A stretch of 64,000 nt of DNA, taken from positions 18,937,904-19,001,903 of the forward strand of contig NC_058163.1 of assembly GCF_020080835.1 (NCBI RefSeq), read 5' to 3'. Within the stretch, counting starts at the first letter, position 1. The number at the start of each line of letters is the position of its first letter. This document shows, one piece after another, positions 1 through 10,781 of this stretch. Both the position numbers and the translations under genes were made by a program. Source of the DNA: Cotesia glomerata. Taxonomy: Eukaryota > Arthropoda > Insecta > Hymenoptera > Braconidae. The notes beneath the pieces were generated by a model. That model did no database searches. It saw only the letters and a program-made list of their open reading frames with translations, and had not been told where the DNA came from.

Positions 1-1940
1 ACGATTACTACGGCTACGTCGTCTGCATATGCTACGAGTCTTACACTTCTTGGCAATTTCAATCTCAATAGGCCATCGTACATGATATTCCACAGCAGTG
101 GACCAAGTACAGAGCCCTGGGGTACACCTCCTGTAATATCGTACTCTTTTAGACCATTCTTTGTGTCGTATTTAAGAACTCTATCGGTGAAATAGCTGGT
201 CACTATTCTACACAGGTATTCTGGAACGTTTTTCTCTCGAAGAGCTTGCATGATGCAGTTCCAGTTGGCGGAATTGAAGGCGTTTTTAATGTCTAATGCC
301 GCCACCAGGCAATACTTCTTTGTGCCACCCTTCCATCTGGTTCCTGCGATCGCTTCTTTAGCCGTGCTAACAACCAGATTGATCGCGTCCAGGGTTGATC
401 GTCCTTTCCGGAATCCATACTGGTTGTCTGCCAGGAGTGGGTCGACTACTGCATCTATTCGTTGATGAATTATGCGCTCAAGTATCTTACCCGCCGTATC
501 TAGCATGCAAAGTGGTCGGTAAGATGACGGTTCTTCTGGTGGTTTCTTCCCTTTAGGTAACAGTACCAATCGTTGCTGTTTCCACTTACGAGGAAAAGTC
601 CCCTCCTTGAGGCATGCATTATAAGCGTCTAGGAATAATGTTGGAGCTGCCTTTATGATGGTTTTCAAGGCTAAATTAGGGATTCCGTCCAATCCCGGCG
701 CTTTATTATTCCCTACACGGTTACAAGCCTCCAGCAGTTCTTCTTTAGTGACAGGTGGGATGTCGTCCAATTTGCCTGGCGCCAACTGGTAATCGTAGTT
801 GCGTTGCTGTGGAAACAGTGCAGTGACGATTTTCTGAAGAAGTTGAGGACACGTAGGTGATGGCATTTGTTGTTTTTTCAGGTGGGTCATAACCACCTTA
901 TAAGGCCTACCCCACACGTTTTTATCCACCTCGTATATAAGCTCTTTCCAGAATCTTCTTTTGCTCTCTTTGATGGCTTTATTCAGTTCACGACGCGCCT
1001 TTTTGTACTCTGCGATCAGCTCCACTGAGTTGGGCCGTTGATAGCCGCGCTGAGAGATTCTTCTTTTCTTATGACACTCTTTACGGAGGACGCTGATGTG
1101 GTCGTTCCACCAATGCACCGAAGGTCTCGAATTTATGCCACGTTTACGAGGCATACTGGCATCACAAGCATGTGTTACTCTCCTCATCAGGTCCTTAGTC
1201 TGTTCTTCTGCACATCCAGTGTTGATCGGATCACCATCGAGGGCTATTAGTAATGCTTCTGGGTCAAAAGATTTTACCTTCCAACCAACGATGTTAGACT
1301 GCTTGACTGGTCTCTTGGGGTTCTGGTCGCTTGATATTTCCCAGAATATCGCATGATGGTCGCTGGCAGTGTAGATGTCCAACAGTTTCCAGTTGCAGTC
1401 GCCTCTGGCAAGGCTATTACTGACAAAAGTGAGGTCTACAATTGAGCTTGCGTCACCTTTGGTGTAGGTCGGCGTATCACCACTGTTGAGCAAAACCACA
1501 TCTAGTGTAGTAAAGGCCTCCAGTAGTGCTTTCCCTCGTGCGTTTGTATGTTTGCTGCCCCAGTCAACTGCCCAGGAGTTGAAGTCTCCGGCTATCGCTA
1601 CTGGATGGTATTGCTTCGCATCTTCGGTTAGTCGATCCAGGAAATCAGTGAAGTCAACAATGGAGAGGCTAGGTGGTGCGTAGCAGCTATAGAAGCGGAT
1701 GCCTTCTACTGATACTGCTACAAAGCCGACATTGCTGTTGTCGACTGCATTTTGGAAAGAAAGCTTGCCACATGACCAGATGACAGCTTTGGATGTGCTG
1801 TCAGATTCCCAGGGTTGGGTACTCAGGTGTTTATATGGCTCTGCTATCAGTACCAAGTCCAGCTCTAATTCTCGCACAGATTGCATGAGCAGGTCATGCG
1901 CTGCTTCACAATGGTTGAGGTTGAGCTGCAATATCCTCAT
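1..1940 (-). CDS. R1-1 ORF2: APE endonuclease / reverse transcriptase, partial at window edge
   Basis: I translated this strand by hand from the ATG at 1940. It is open for 646 codons to the window edge with no stop or frameshift. An AP-endonuclease-like domain comes first: N7/N9 in LNLN, E34 in AEPYK, GDFN at 118-121, SDHH at 193-196. The reverse transcriptase follows: motif A Asp550 in LDIKNAFNSANW, GGVPQGS at 604-610, and the catalytic YADD at 638-641 just before the edge. From R1-2, about 360 further residues are expected, ending in a CCHC-type motif, for a total near 1000 aa, usual for the R1 clade. The enzyme would nick target DNA and copy the element RNA into it by target-primed reverse transcription. 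The ATG overlaps the ORF1 stop, which suggests coupled translation. Confidence 0.95.
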   Translation of the reverse strand, partial: MRILQLNLNHCEAAHDLLMQSVRELELDLVLIAEPYKHLSTQPWESDSTSKAVIWSCGKLSFQNAVDNSNVGFVAVSVEGIRFYSCYAPPSLSIVDFTDFLDRLTEDAKQYHPVAIAGDFNSWAVDWGSKHTNARGKALLEAFTTLDVVLLNSGDTPTYTKGDASSIVDLTFVSNSLARGDCNWKLLDIYTASDHHAIFWEISSDQNPKRPVKQSNIVGWKVKSFDPEALLIALDGDPINTGCAEEQTKDLMRRVTHACDASMPRKRGINSRPSVHWWNDHISVLRKECHKKRRISQRGYQRPNSVELIAEYKKARRELNKAIKESKRRFWKELIYEVDKNVWGRPYKVVMTHLKKQQMPSPTCPQLLQKIVTALFPQQRNYDYQLAPGKLDDIPPVTKEELLEACNRVGNNKAPGLDGIPNLALKTIIKAAPTLFLDAYNACLKEGTFPRKWKQQRLVLLPKGKKPPEEPSSYRPLCMLDTAGKILERIIHQRIDAVVDPLLADNQYGFRKGRSTLDAINLVVSTAKEAIAGTRWKGGTKKYCLVAALDIKNAFNSANWNCIMQALREKNVPEYLCRIVTSYFTDRVLKYDTKNGLKEYDITGGVPQGSVLGPLLWNIMYDGLLRLKLPRSVRLVAYADDVAVVI

Positions 1941-3286
1941 GCTTGTTTGTTCCTCAACTTCTGGAGCGCCTCCTGATATACCGGGCATCTGTAGGTGCCG
2001 GCATGGTGAGCCACGTCCTTTGCTCCTTGCTGGTCAGCACATATTGCACACTTGGCAGAATTTTTACAGTCCGCGATACGGTGCCCTTCTTGTCCACATC
2101 TGATGCAGAGTTTAGATCGGTCTACTTGGCTTTTACATTGGGGCCCAACATGTCCAAAGTGCCAGCATTTAAAGCATTGGATAGGTCTCGTCGTCGCTTT
2201 GATTCGACAGTTAACCCACCCGACATGGATCTTGCCGGTTCCTTCCACTAATTTTCGCGCGATGGTCATAGGTAAAGTGACTGCAGCCGTCTGCGTACCT
2301 CTGAAAGCCTTACGGATTTTTATTCCTTCTAGAGGTATCTCATGATCTTTTCCAACTTCCTCTTTCAGGGCGGCCTGGATCTCTTCCTTCGTCGTTTCTT
2401 CGTCGATGTCTCGAATCTCAATGGTCTCCTGTGGACCTTTACAGACTACCTTAGCATCGTCTTGAAGAATTCCTGTGATGGTCCTCTGCAAGGCTTGGCC
2501 TTTGTCAGCACTTTTCCTTGACAACGTGATCAGCATATCTCCGGTCATTGTCCTGCGGATCTTCTCGACGGTATTTCGAACCTGGTCTGCTGGGACATCA
2601 CGCTTTATGCGGCGCAATATCTCGGAATACTTCTCTTTTTCGGCAGGGCGGATTATCAGCGCGTCAGGTCTGATCCATTTGCGCGATTTTTTCCGCTTAG
2701 GTTCCGGTCGTGGCTCCTTCGGCAATTGCTTTGGGAGGTGATCCTGCTCCGGCCTTCTCTTCTTCGATTCTACTTTTTGCCACGCGTCGACCTCCTTATT
2801 TTTGGCACTCCGTGCCGCCACTTCTTTCGGAGGACTTGGTTTTGTGTCCTTTTTCTTCATTACTTGGTTGACCGTTGGGTCAGGAGAGTTACGGTCTTCC
2901 CTCTTCCCAGACCTGACACCAGTGTCGCTTCTGTCTTCTGTTAGAGATTCACCATCGCCTTCGGCACCGGTGTCCATCTCTTCGACGGTGTCTGCGGCAG
3001 GTTGTCTGCTCTTCTTCGGTGTGACATTGGGAGTTTGCCGTTGTTGTGCCTGCCATCCGTCATCAAGTGTTCTGAACCTTTGAAGGGCGTTGACTACACC
3101 GGTTGTCTTCGTCTTGATCTCTTTGTGGATGTTGACTTTAGACTTAACAAACTCATGCAGCTCTCTGGTAAGCTTATCAAGGTGTTCCAGCGCTTGTGCC
3201 CTCTTCATCTCAGCGCTTGCTACGATAGCTGCTTGCTGGGCGTGAGCCCCGTTTTGACTCTTGTTTGTTTCCATATTTCTACTCAT
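1937..3286 (-). CDS. R1-1 ORF1: gag-like RNA-binding protein with three C-terminal zinc knuckles
   Basis: Encodes 449 aa from the ATG at 3286. I prefer this start because R1-6 has the equivalent ATG while its upstream frame hits a stop; an in-frame upstream ATG at 3400 would add 38 residues. The N-terminal half is charged and partly coiled-coil-like (AEMKRAQALEHLDKL), and the middle is rich in K, E and P. In the numbering from 3400 the C-terminus carries two CX2CX4HX4C knuckles (409-422 and 432-445) and a third Cys/His cluster (451-472), the usual arrangement in R1/jockey-type ORF1 proteins, which coat element RNA. The frame is uninterrupted and its TGA overlaps the ORF2 ATG. The orthologous ORF1 is broken in R1-2 and R1-6. 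Confidence 0.92.
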   Translation of the reverse strand: MSRNMETNKSQNGAHAQQAAIVASAEMKRAQALEHLDKLTRELHEFVKSKVNIHKEIKTKTTGVVNALQRFRTLDDGWQAQQRQTPNVTPKKSRQPAADTVEEMDTGAEGDGESLTEDRSDTGVRSGKREDRNSPDPTVNQVMKKKDTKPSPPKEVAARSAKNKEVDAWQKVESKKRRPEQDHLPKQLPKEPRPEPKRKKSRKWIRPDALIIRPAEKEKYSEILRRIKRDVPADQVRNTVEKIRRTMTGDMLITLSRKSADKGQALQRTITGILQDDAKVVCKGPQETIEIRDIDEETTKEEIQAALKEEVGKDHEIPLEGIKIRKAFRGTQTAAVTLPMTIARKLVEGTGKIHVGWVNCRIKATTRPIQCFKCWHFGHVGPQCKSQVDRSKLCIRCGQEGHRIADCKNSAKCAICADQQGAKDVAHHAGTYRCPVYQEALQKLRNKQA

Positions 3287-3826
3287 ACTTTTTTGATTTA
3301 CCAGCGCATCGTACGGAGTGGAGCGGGTTGCCATAACTAGGAACGGGTGTACCCTCGGAGATAGTACTCCTACCCCAGTTCCCTGAGGCCTAGCCGACAC
3401 TTAGCCAGTCCCGGAATACACGGACGGACTAGACTCGCTCGGAGCGGTGAAGATTCCGATCTCTAACACTCACTGCGTACTTCCTGATCAAGGCCCGAAG
3501 TGGCTGGCTCCTGATCCACTGCTGCAACTTTCACCTCGGCAGAGCAAGCTCACATCAGCCGTGGCCTGCATCGTCGGAAACTACGATACAGGTTCCGGAC
3601 ACTCCCAGTGAGTTACAGCAGGAACCAATCGTCTTGCTAGGTCAGTTAGTGTGACCAACCCATTAAAGGAGAGTTTTGTCCACGGGAGCTTATTTTGTTT
3701 GGTTATTTTGCTTGGCTCCTACCCGCTGTACCTCATCAACTAAGAGATTAAGTGTCATCCAAGGACAGCGAGCGTTCTCCCATCCGCCCGGGGAGACGCG
3801 CCCGGTAGCAGTATCTCTTCTGCCCC

Positions 3827-3828
<2 letters not shown>

Positions 3829-3890
<62 letters not shown>
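3829..3890. repeat. (TG)31 microsatellite flanking R1-1
   Basis: Uninterrupted TG dinucleotide run between the 5' end of R1-1 and the right half of element A copy A1. It is the remaining side of the tract into which R1-1 inserted. Confidence 0.97.
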
Positions 3891-3892
<2 letters not shown>

Positions 3893-4472
3893 CCGTATGC
3901 AAACCTCTCATAACTTTTGAATGACCAATTTCATCGCAGTTGGCGCTAATCGAAGGGGCTTGATCAAACTCAGATTTTGAATAAAATTTAGACCAATTCG
4001 AACCGGACGATTTTGAGAAATCGTAAAAAAACTGAAAAAAAAATATTTTTCAAATGTGGTTTTTTTGGAATAACTTTTAAACGGCTTAAAGGTTCAATTC
4101 AAAAAACTAATCAGCTCTCAACCTTGAAAAACCACGTCAATCGCCGCCAATCCGGTCAAAATCGGTTGGTTCGTTCGAGAGATATCGTGAACGAAAGAAA
4201 ACCGAAAAAAGTGTTTTTTCGGAGTTACTCCGAAATTTCTAGTTTAACCAATTGAAAGTTTTTTATGAGGGTTCAAAAACTGCGTCAAATGTCGCCAACC
4301 GCGTGAAAATCGGTTCATTCATTCAAAAGTTATTGCGGTTTGGAAATTCAACAAATAGTGTTTTATTAAGCTTCTATCAGACTTTTGAGCTCGGAGAGCT
4401 AAAAAACGTAATAAGTGCAATTTTGAGCGCTTGAGTAAGGAATTAGCGGTAAGTTGCAGGGATGGCCTTTAG
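3891..4472 (+). mobile_element. Element A copy A1, right half
   Basis: Matches the right part of intact copy A3 (15584-16268): the block beginning AACTTTTGAA, the block with AATCGGTTGGTTCGTTCGAG, one GAGCTC palindrome module, and the terminal TTAGCGGTAAGTTGCAGGG. The final 20 or so bases of the family are replaced by low-complexity ATG/ATC DNA. The left half lies on the other side of R1-1, outside the window. Confidence 0.85.
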
Positions 4473-4770
4473 CATGATGATCATCATAATTTTCAAAACC
4501 ACAATTATCATGATCATCGAGTTTTCAATGACCATGATGTCCATGATGGTCATAATTTCCACACTTTAATGACTATGATGTCTATGATGTTTATAATCTC
4601 CACAATGATCATGATGATTATGACCACAATGATCACGATGGTTATGACTACAATGATTGTGATCACTATAATCATGATGATTATCACCACAATGATCATG
4701 TTCATCAAGATTATAATGATCATGATAATCATAATATTTGTGGTGATCATGACGATTATAATTTATTTGT
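4473..4770. repeat. Degenerate ATGATC/ATG low-complexity tract
   Basis: About 300 bp of imperfect CATGATGATCATAAT-type repeats. It opens Met/Ile-rich reading frames on both strands that are compositional artefacts. It starts exactly where element A1 loses its right end. Confidence 0.85.
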
Positions 4771-6266
4771 TTTTTTTTTTACGGTCCTAACAGCCTACTG
4801 GCCAATAACAGGGTCTTTTTATGGTGAAATGCTATAAATTTATATTAAAGATTTTACATTATATGTTGATTATAATTATAATTATGTTAAATTATTACAC
4901 ATGAAGACTTAAAAGCTTAGTTTTACAAGGCTTTGTATAAATCTATAATGATGAGAAGAATCATGATCATGATCTTTGTAAGTACGATAATCGTGATATT
5001 CATGATAGTGATGATGATATGATTATCTGTATGTTCACGATGACCATTTCGATTATTATTTTTGGAATTTTAAATCTCGAAAACTACGTAAGATGTAAAA
5101 AATTTTAGCTTTTGTGATGCGGATTGCATTGTAAGGCATCATTACATGATCTATGTGAAGATCATAATGAAACTGAATTAAGAGTACTTAACCATTGAGT
5201 TGTATAAACTATTAACTCACAATAATGTTGAATATTTAATACATATTTTTTTTATACGATGGCAAAGAATTTTTTACCGCCCACAAAAAAAAAAAAAAAA
5301 GATGAAATGTTTAACATGAAAAATGATGAGTATGGATAAAAGTGAGGAAAAAATGTATTTTAAAAATTATATAATAATTTATAGAATAAATTTATAAGAC
5401 AATATAAAAGAAGTATGGAACGCGTGAAAACGAGCCGGTAGAATCTCGTTGAAAACCTACGCCGAGCATAGAAATTCTAGCTAGAAAGCAACGGCGGCCA
5501 TTATGTATTTATTAAGTTTACAAATTTATAGGCACCTGCTTCTGGGTACCTCTCTACCCACTGCTACCACCCTCTCGCAATGCTCCCAAGCTTCGTCTAC
5601 ATTCTCGCTACCGCCAGCACCACCGCTACCGACGCTAGTATTAAAATGAATTATTTAATATTAAACTTGGTAATTTTTAACCGTATTATATCACAAATTA
5701 TTTAGTAGGAAATTCTCGGTATACTCTCGCATATTCTACACCTGAGTCACTACTGCATACACTTCTGATGGTATTTTTTTTTATCCGTGTCTCAGAGTAA
5801 TTCTCATAGTTTTGATACTTTACTTATGAAAATGGGAATATTAATATTTGATAGTACATTTTTTAACTTTTATCTGCAGAGTTATGAGACTCTGCATTCA
5901 TTCTTAATAATAATCCATTCATTACATACTAATAGCACCTCATAACGCAGATCTCTTTAAATAGTGATTATCTTTACTGACAATATAAAATCAATAAATG
6001 TGAAAAAAGATACGTAAACTATTTAGAATTCGTAACAAACAAATCTTATTTGTAATGTAATGGCTTAGATCTTGTATTTGTTTGAAAAAAATCTTATCAT
6101 TATTCTCTGCCATCTGATTTCGTAACTTGCTGACTTCAACCCGTGAAAAAAATTTTATGATATGATCGAATGAAACCCGAGCTCTTAAGGGGATATTCTA
6201 TTAATATTTAGAAAAATTTTTGCAATTTTGTAATTCTTGAATGGCCCATTAGACAAGTGAGACCAG
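4771..6266. other. AT-rich intergenic stretch, no gene seen
   Basis: No coding region, RNA gene or recognised repeat. It contains short poly-A/T runs and a less AT-rich patch at about 5420-5640 (several CTACC and CGCTACCG words) that could be unique host DNA. Confidence 0.6.
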
Positions 6267-6572
6267 ATACCTAAGCATTTAAAATTGCACTTATGACGTT
6301 TTTCAGCTCTTCGAGCTCAAAAATACAATTTAAGTGTTACTTTGAGCTCTCCGAGCTCAAAAAGATAGCTTTCCATGCTTTTAAGCTCTTTGAGCTCAAA
6401 AGTCTGATGGAAGTTTGATAAAACAATACTTTTTGGATTTTTAAACCGCAATAACTTTTGAATGAATGAACTGATTTTCACGTGGTTAGCGGCATTCGAT
6501 GCAGTTTTGTAAGCCAAATAAAGAATTTTCAAGTTTAAATTGATCAAACTAGGAATTTCAGAATATTTTAGA
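6267..6572 (-). mobile_element. Element A copy A13, fragment
   Basis: Minus-oriented fragment with three GAGCTC palindrome modules (6300-6400) and the conserved block CCGCAATAACTTTTGAATGA followed by the GGTTAGCGGCATTCGA motif. It stops where the foldback element at 6573 begins. Both termini and the AC tract are missing. Confidence 0.8.
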
Positions 6573-7399
6573 GAAATTTCAATATTCTTGGTTCAAAAGT
6601 TACGTTGAGACAAAACCAAATAAATTCAGAGTCAAAAGTAAAATCCTGTGAGTTTTGCATTTGGAGATGGAGGTAATATTCACTGTGAAATTCCGGAATA
6701 TAAAAATTAAGCGATTATTCGTTGTTCGTTGTGTAAGAAGTCATTGTGTCTTTTTCAATATTTTTTCAAACGAGCAATTGGGTTATGATCCACACGAAAA
6801 CTGTACTTTCAGAAAATCGATCGATGAGAGAATAATCTCTATCCCATTAACTTAATTTCACAAAATAATATATTTTTACAGATTTTCTGCGTCTCACTGA
6901 AAAAAAAGTTTGCTTCTACCAAGGAAATGTTTCCTGATGGTTAAATAACTGGTATTATTATGGTTAAAATACGAAAGTTTTTTAACTATAAGAATACCGT
7001 TTTCTCACTGTCAAAAAACTAGCCTTATAATAAAGCGTGATATTTTAAGGTTAAGAATACCAGTTTTTTTATATCAAGAAAACTCGAGTAAAAAATTTAG
7101 TATTCTAGGTGGAAAAAAATTTTTTTTTCAGTGCTTAAAAACGCATTTATATACTTTCCATTTCTTATCATTCTTCGTGTGGATCATAACCCACTTGCTT
7201 GTTTGAAAAAATATTGAAAAAGATACAATGAGTTCTTACACAACGAACAACGAATAATCGCTTAATTTTTACATTCTGGAATTTCACAGTGAATATTACC
7301 TCTATCTCCAAACGCAAAACTCACAGGATTTTACGTTTGACTCTGAATTTATTTGGTTTTGTCTCAACGTAACTTTTGAACCAAGAATATTGAAATTTC
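6573..7399. mobile_element. Foldback element FB3 with about 227-bp inverted arms
   Basis: The arms 6573-6798 and 7173-7399 are near-perfect reverse complements. The outer ends read GAAATTTCAATATTCTTGG on the left and CCAAGAATATTGAAATTTC on the right; the inner ends are GGTTATGATCCACACGAA and its complement. The loop of about 375 bp holds a second inverted-repeat element. No coding capacity; a clear target duplication was not found. Confidence 0.85.
6895..7133. mobile_element. Small TIR element (MITE-like) in the FB3 loop
   Basis: Starts CACTGAAAAAAAAGTTTGC and ends with the complement of CACTGAAAAAAAAATTTTT, giving 13-bp identical termini that degrade inward over about 26 bp. It is 239 bp long and non-coding. 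The termini contain A runs and no TA duplication is visible, so the call is tentative. Confidence 0.5.
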
Positions 7400-7989
7400 A
7401 TTGAAATTATTGAAATTTTATTATTTTAATCGATTATAAAAATAACATATTTTAATGGCATCAAAATCGGAGCTGGAAACCTGGGAACCTTTCCTTGTAA
7501 GTAATAAAAACGGACGTATCATTCTCTTTTTCCAAAAGCAAAGCTTCCTTACATTTATGAATAGAGTAAAAAATAGTTAAAAACTTTCATTCTAGCAATA
7601 TGAGCTAAAATTTTTATGAAAATATCTACAATTTATGAATTTAATGGATATATTTGAAAAAGTTATTAAAAAATTATTGAAATCAGAAAGCATTGGAGTT
7701 CGGTTACGAATATCTTTTAAACGGTTGCAGTAATCAATTTAACATATCAGAACTTCTTTGTAGAGCGTTGAATTTCCTACAAAAATATGGCATATTTATT
7801 TGACAACTGTTATTTTCCAATAAGGTAGGAAATTAAAAAAAATTTTTTTTTGACAAATTTTTTGAATTCTGACCTCGGATATCTTTGAAATAGTTAATGT
7901 AAAAACTTTTTTGTAGATCATTCAATTTTCTACAAAAACATGTATAAAGATTTGATTAAAAAATTGATCAATAGTGAGATATGATTTTT
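7400..7989. other. AT-rich spacer, no gene seen
   Basis: Nothing supported. AT-rich sequence with scattered imperfect poly-A/T runs leading up to element A2. Confidence 0.6.
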
Positions 7990-8135
7990 AACTTCCCGCT
8001 AAGAAAATTTTCAAAAATCGGGAAGTTATTGTTTATACCCCGTTTTTCGAAAATCGAGTTTTCATTAGATCGCGACGTTTTGAGGTCCTAGGAAGCTTCC
8101 CTGACTATTCCCGCGATGGTGTCTGTACGTCTGTA

Positions 8136-8179
<44 letters not shown>

Positions 8180-8399
8180 TTTTAAGGGGGGGGGGGAATC
8201 CTTTTTACGGATTCTAGGCATAGCTGTTTGGCCTGGATATGTGGCGACTCGACGCAGTGTCATACTAAAACTCGACGCTAGCGCCCCTACCCACTAAACC
8301 CTAAACCCCTTTTCCTCTTTCCCCTAATCCCTCATGGAAACCGCCATCAGGCATTACTTCGTGAGGGGAGGATCTAGCTACTGCTCTTTCTTCTGGTGG

Positions 8400-10781
8400 C
8401 TAAGGTGTTATTCTTTCCTCCTTATAATTGGCGTCATTCGCTCTTCTTCTTTCTATGGACCGCAGATCTGAGAGGACTCCCGTGACAAACGTGTTTGTGG
8501 CGTTCCAGGCAGCCTCTGATGACAGCATTGCTTCTACTATTGTCACTGGTTGGATTTTCCTCTTCAGGATATTCTCCAGCTCATCTCGCTGTGGATAAAA
8601 ACGTGGGCACTCGAAGAAGACGTGCTCTGCATCTTCATTGACTCCTGGGCAGGACGGGCACTCTAGGGAATTATCATGCTTAAAGCGGTGGAGATACGTC
8701 CGGAAACAGCCGTATCCTGATAACATCTGCGTAAGATAATAGTTGACCTCACCGTGACTCCGGTTTAGCCAAACGTTGATCCTTGATATGAGACGATGCG
8801 TCCACCTACCCTTCACTGTGGCATTCCACTGTAGTTGCCATCGACTTATGCTCTTCTGCCGTTTTTCTGTTCTAAGCTCCTCAGCGCTTAGTGTGGTTGA
8901 CTTCTTTCGTTGGTAAAGGATCCGTCTTTCCTTAGCTAAGACTCTGAGAGGCAAAGTTTCGAAAATGACACACACTGCTTCCATAGATATTGTGCGGAAG
9001 GCGCTCGCTACTCTTAAGGCACTCAGACGGTAGACTGGTCCAGCCTTTCTCCATGATTCTTGCTTCTCTAGTGCGTCCGCCCAGATAGATATTCCGTAAG
9101 TGAGCATTGATGTGATTACAGATGATAGCAGTAGTCTTCTGCTCTGCTTTGGGCCTCCGACGTTTGGCATCAGTCGTGCTAAGCTAGCTACCACTGCTGA
9201 TGCTTTTGCACTCACGTGTTCGACTTGCTGCTTAAAGTTGAGTTGGGCATCAAGCATCACTCCCAGATATCGGATACATGGTTGTGATGTGATTTCTTGT
9301 TCTCCGACTTTCAGCTTTATGGTCTCTATCACTTTTCTGCTGGTAATAAGCACAGCCTCAGTCTTCTGTTTAGCCAGTTGTAGATTCATTGAGTCCATCC
9401 AGCGGTTAACTTTCTCAAAGGTGATACCGAACATGTGGTTTATCTCATCTAGGTGTTTAGCAATGATTACGACAGCTACATCATCTGCATATGCAACAAG
9501 CTTGACACTTCTTGGAAGAGTCAGTCTCAGCAGGCCATCATACATGACATTCCACAGAAGTGGACCCAGAACGGAACCCTGGGGTACACCTCCGGTAATA
9601 TCATACTCTTTTGGACCATTCTTCGTGTCGTATCTTAGGATTCTGTCCGTGAAGTAGCTAGCCACTATCCTACGTAGGTATCCTGGTACGTTTTTCTCTT
9701 CCAGGCCTTGCATAATGCAGTCCCAGTTGGCGGAGTTGAAGTTTTTCAAGGCATTTTTGATGTCCAAAGTGGCCACCAGGCAGTACTTCTTCGCTTCACC
9801 CTTCTATCCGATCCCTTCGATTGCCTCCTTGGCCGTTGCAACAACCAGATTGATTGCGTCCAGGGTCGATCGTCCTTTCCGAAAACCATACTGGTTGTCT
9901 GCCAGGAGTGGATCGACAACTGCTTCTATTCTTTGGTGGATTATACGCTCAAATATCTTACCTGCCGTGTCTAACATACAAAGTGGTCGATAAGATGACG
10001 GTTCTTCTTGTGTTCATGCCACGTCTACGAGACATACTGGCGTCACAAGCCTGGGTCACTCTTTTCATCAGGTCCTTGGTCTTCTTTTCTGCGCAGCCCG
10101 CGATAATCTGGTCACTATTGAGAGCTACTAACAATGCACTTGGGTCAAGAGTTTTTACCTTCCAACCAATGAAGTTAAGTTGCTTTTTAGATCTTCTCGG
10201 GCTCTGGACGTTTGATATTTCCCAGAGAATCGCGTGAGGCTGCTACTGGTGAGGCTGCTACTGACGAAAGTGAGATCTACAATAGAACTTGCGTCTTCTT
10301 TGGTGTAGGTTGGTGTATCACCACTGTTGAGCAGTACTACATCTAATGTAGAAAAGGCTTCTAGTAGTTCCTTTCCTCGCGCGTTTGTATGCTTGCTGCC
10401 CCAGTCTACTGCCCAGGCGTTGAAGTCCCCGGCTATTGCCACTGGGTGATAATGCTTCCCGTCCTCGGTAAGTTGATCCAGAAATGCGGTGAATTCGACA
10501 GTAGAGAGGCTAGGTGGTGCGTAACAGCTATAGAAGCGGATGCCCTCTACTGATACTGCTACAAAGCCGGCATTGCTGTTGTCGACTGCATTTTGGAAAG
10601 GGAGCTTGCCACATGACCAGATGACAGCTTTGGATGTGCTGTCAGATTCTCAGGGTTGGGTACTCAGGTGTTTATATGGCTCTGCTATTAGTACCAAGAC
10701 AAGCTCTAGTTCTCGCACGGATTGCATGAGCAGGTCATGCGCTGTCTCACAATGGTTGAGATTGAGCTGCAGTATCCTCAT
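8400..10781 (-). pseudogene. R1-2 ORF2 pseudogene (APE/RT, internally deleted)
   Basis: The start ATG (10781) overlaps the ORF1 stop by ATGA as in R1-1. The endonuclease part is damaged (deletion and small duplication near 10240). A deletion of about 600 bp at 10008 joins the linker before the RT to the RT region near motif 1. From 9776 to 8400 a 458-codon open stretch remains. It holds RT motif A (LDIKN, with a small insertion before FNSANW), GGVPQGS, YADD at residues 96-99 of that stretch, the thumb/C-terminal region, and a C-terminal CPSC...H...C motif in the usual R1/jockey position. The TAA at 8400-8402 is the natural C-terminus. It provides the 3' part of ORF2 missing from R1-1. Not functional as it stands. 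Confidence 0.9.

Larger units (their letters stand above)
1..3828 (-). mobile_element. R1-1: R1-clade non-LTR retrotransposon, 5' part of a full-length copy
   Basis: Two-ORF APE-type retrotransposon on the minus strand, running off the left window edge inside ORF2. Its 5' end (3828) abuts a (TG)31 tract and starts at the same base (TCGGGGCAGAAG on the sense strand) as R1-2 (12587) and R1-6 (46972), so it is the true 5' end. A 5' UTR of about 540 bp (3828-3287) is followed by ORF1 (gag-like) and ORF2 (endonuclease plus reverse transcriptase), which overlap by ATGA. Combining this copy with the 3' part of R1-2 gives an element of about 5.2 kb. It is the only copy in the window without visible disabling mutations. 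Confidence 0.93.

Noticed and set aside
4550..4790. Met/Ile-rich frames on both strands
   Set aside because: Artefact of the ATG/ATC low-complexity tract.
8290..8320. Telomere-like TTTAGGG repeats in the R1 3' UTR
   Set aside because: Only two units, part of the conserved 3' UTR of several copies, and not the TTAGG type common in insects; no telomeric context.
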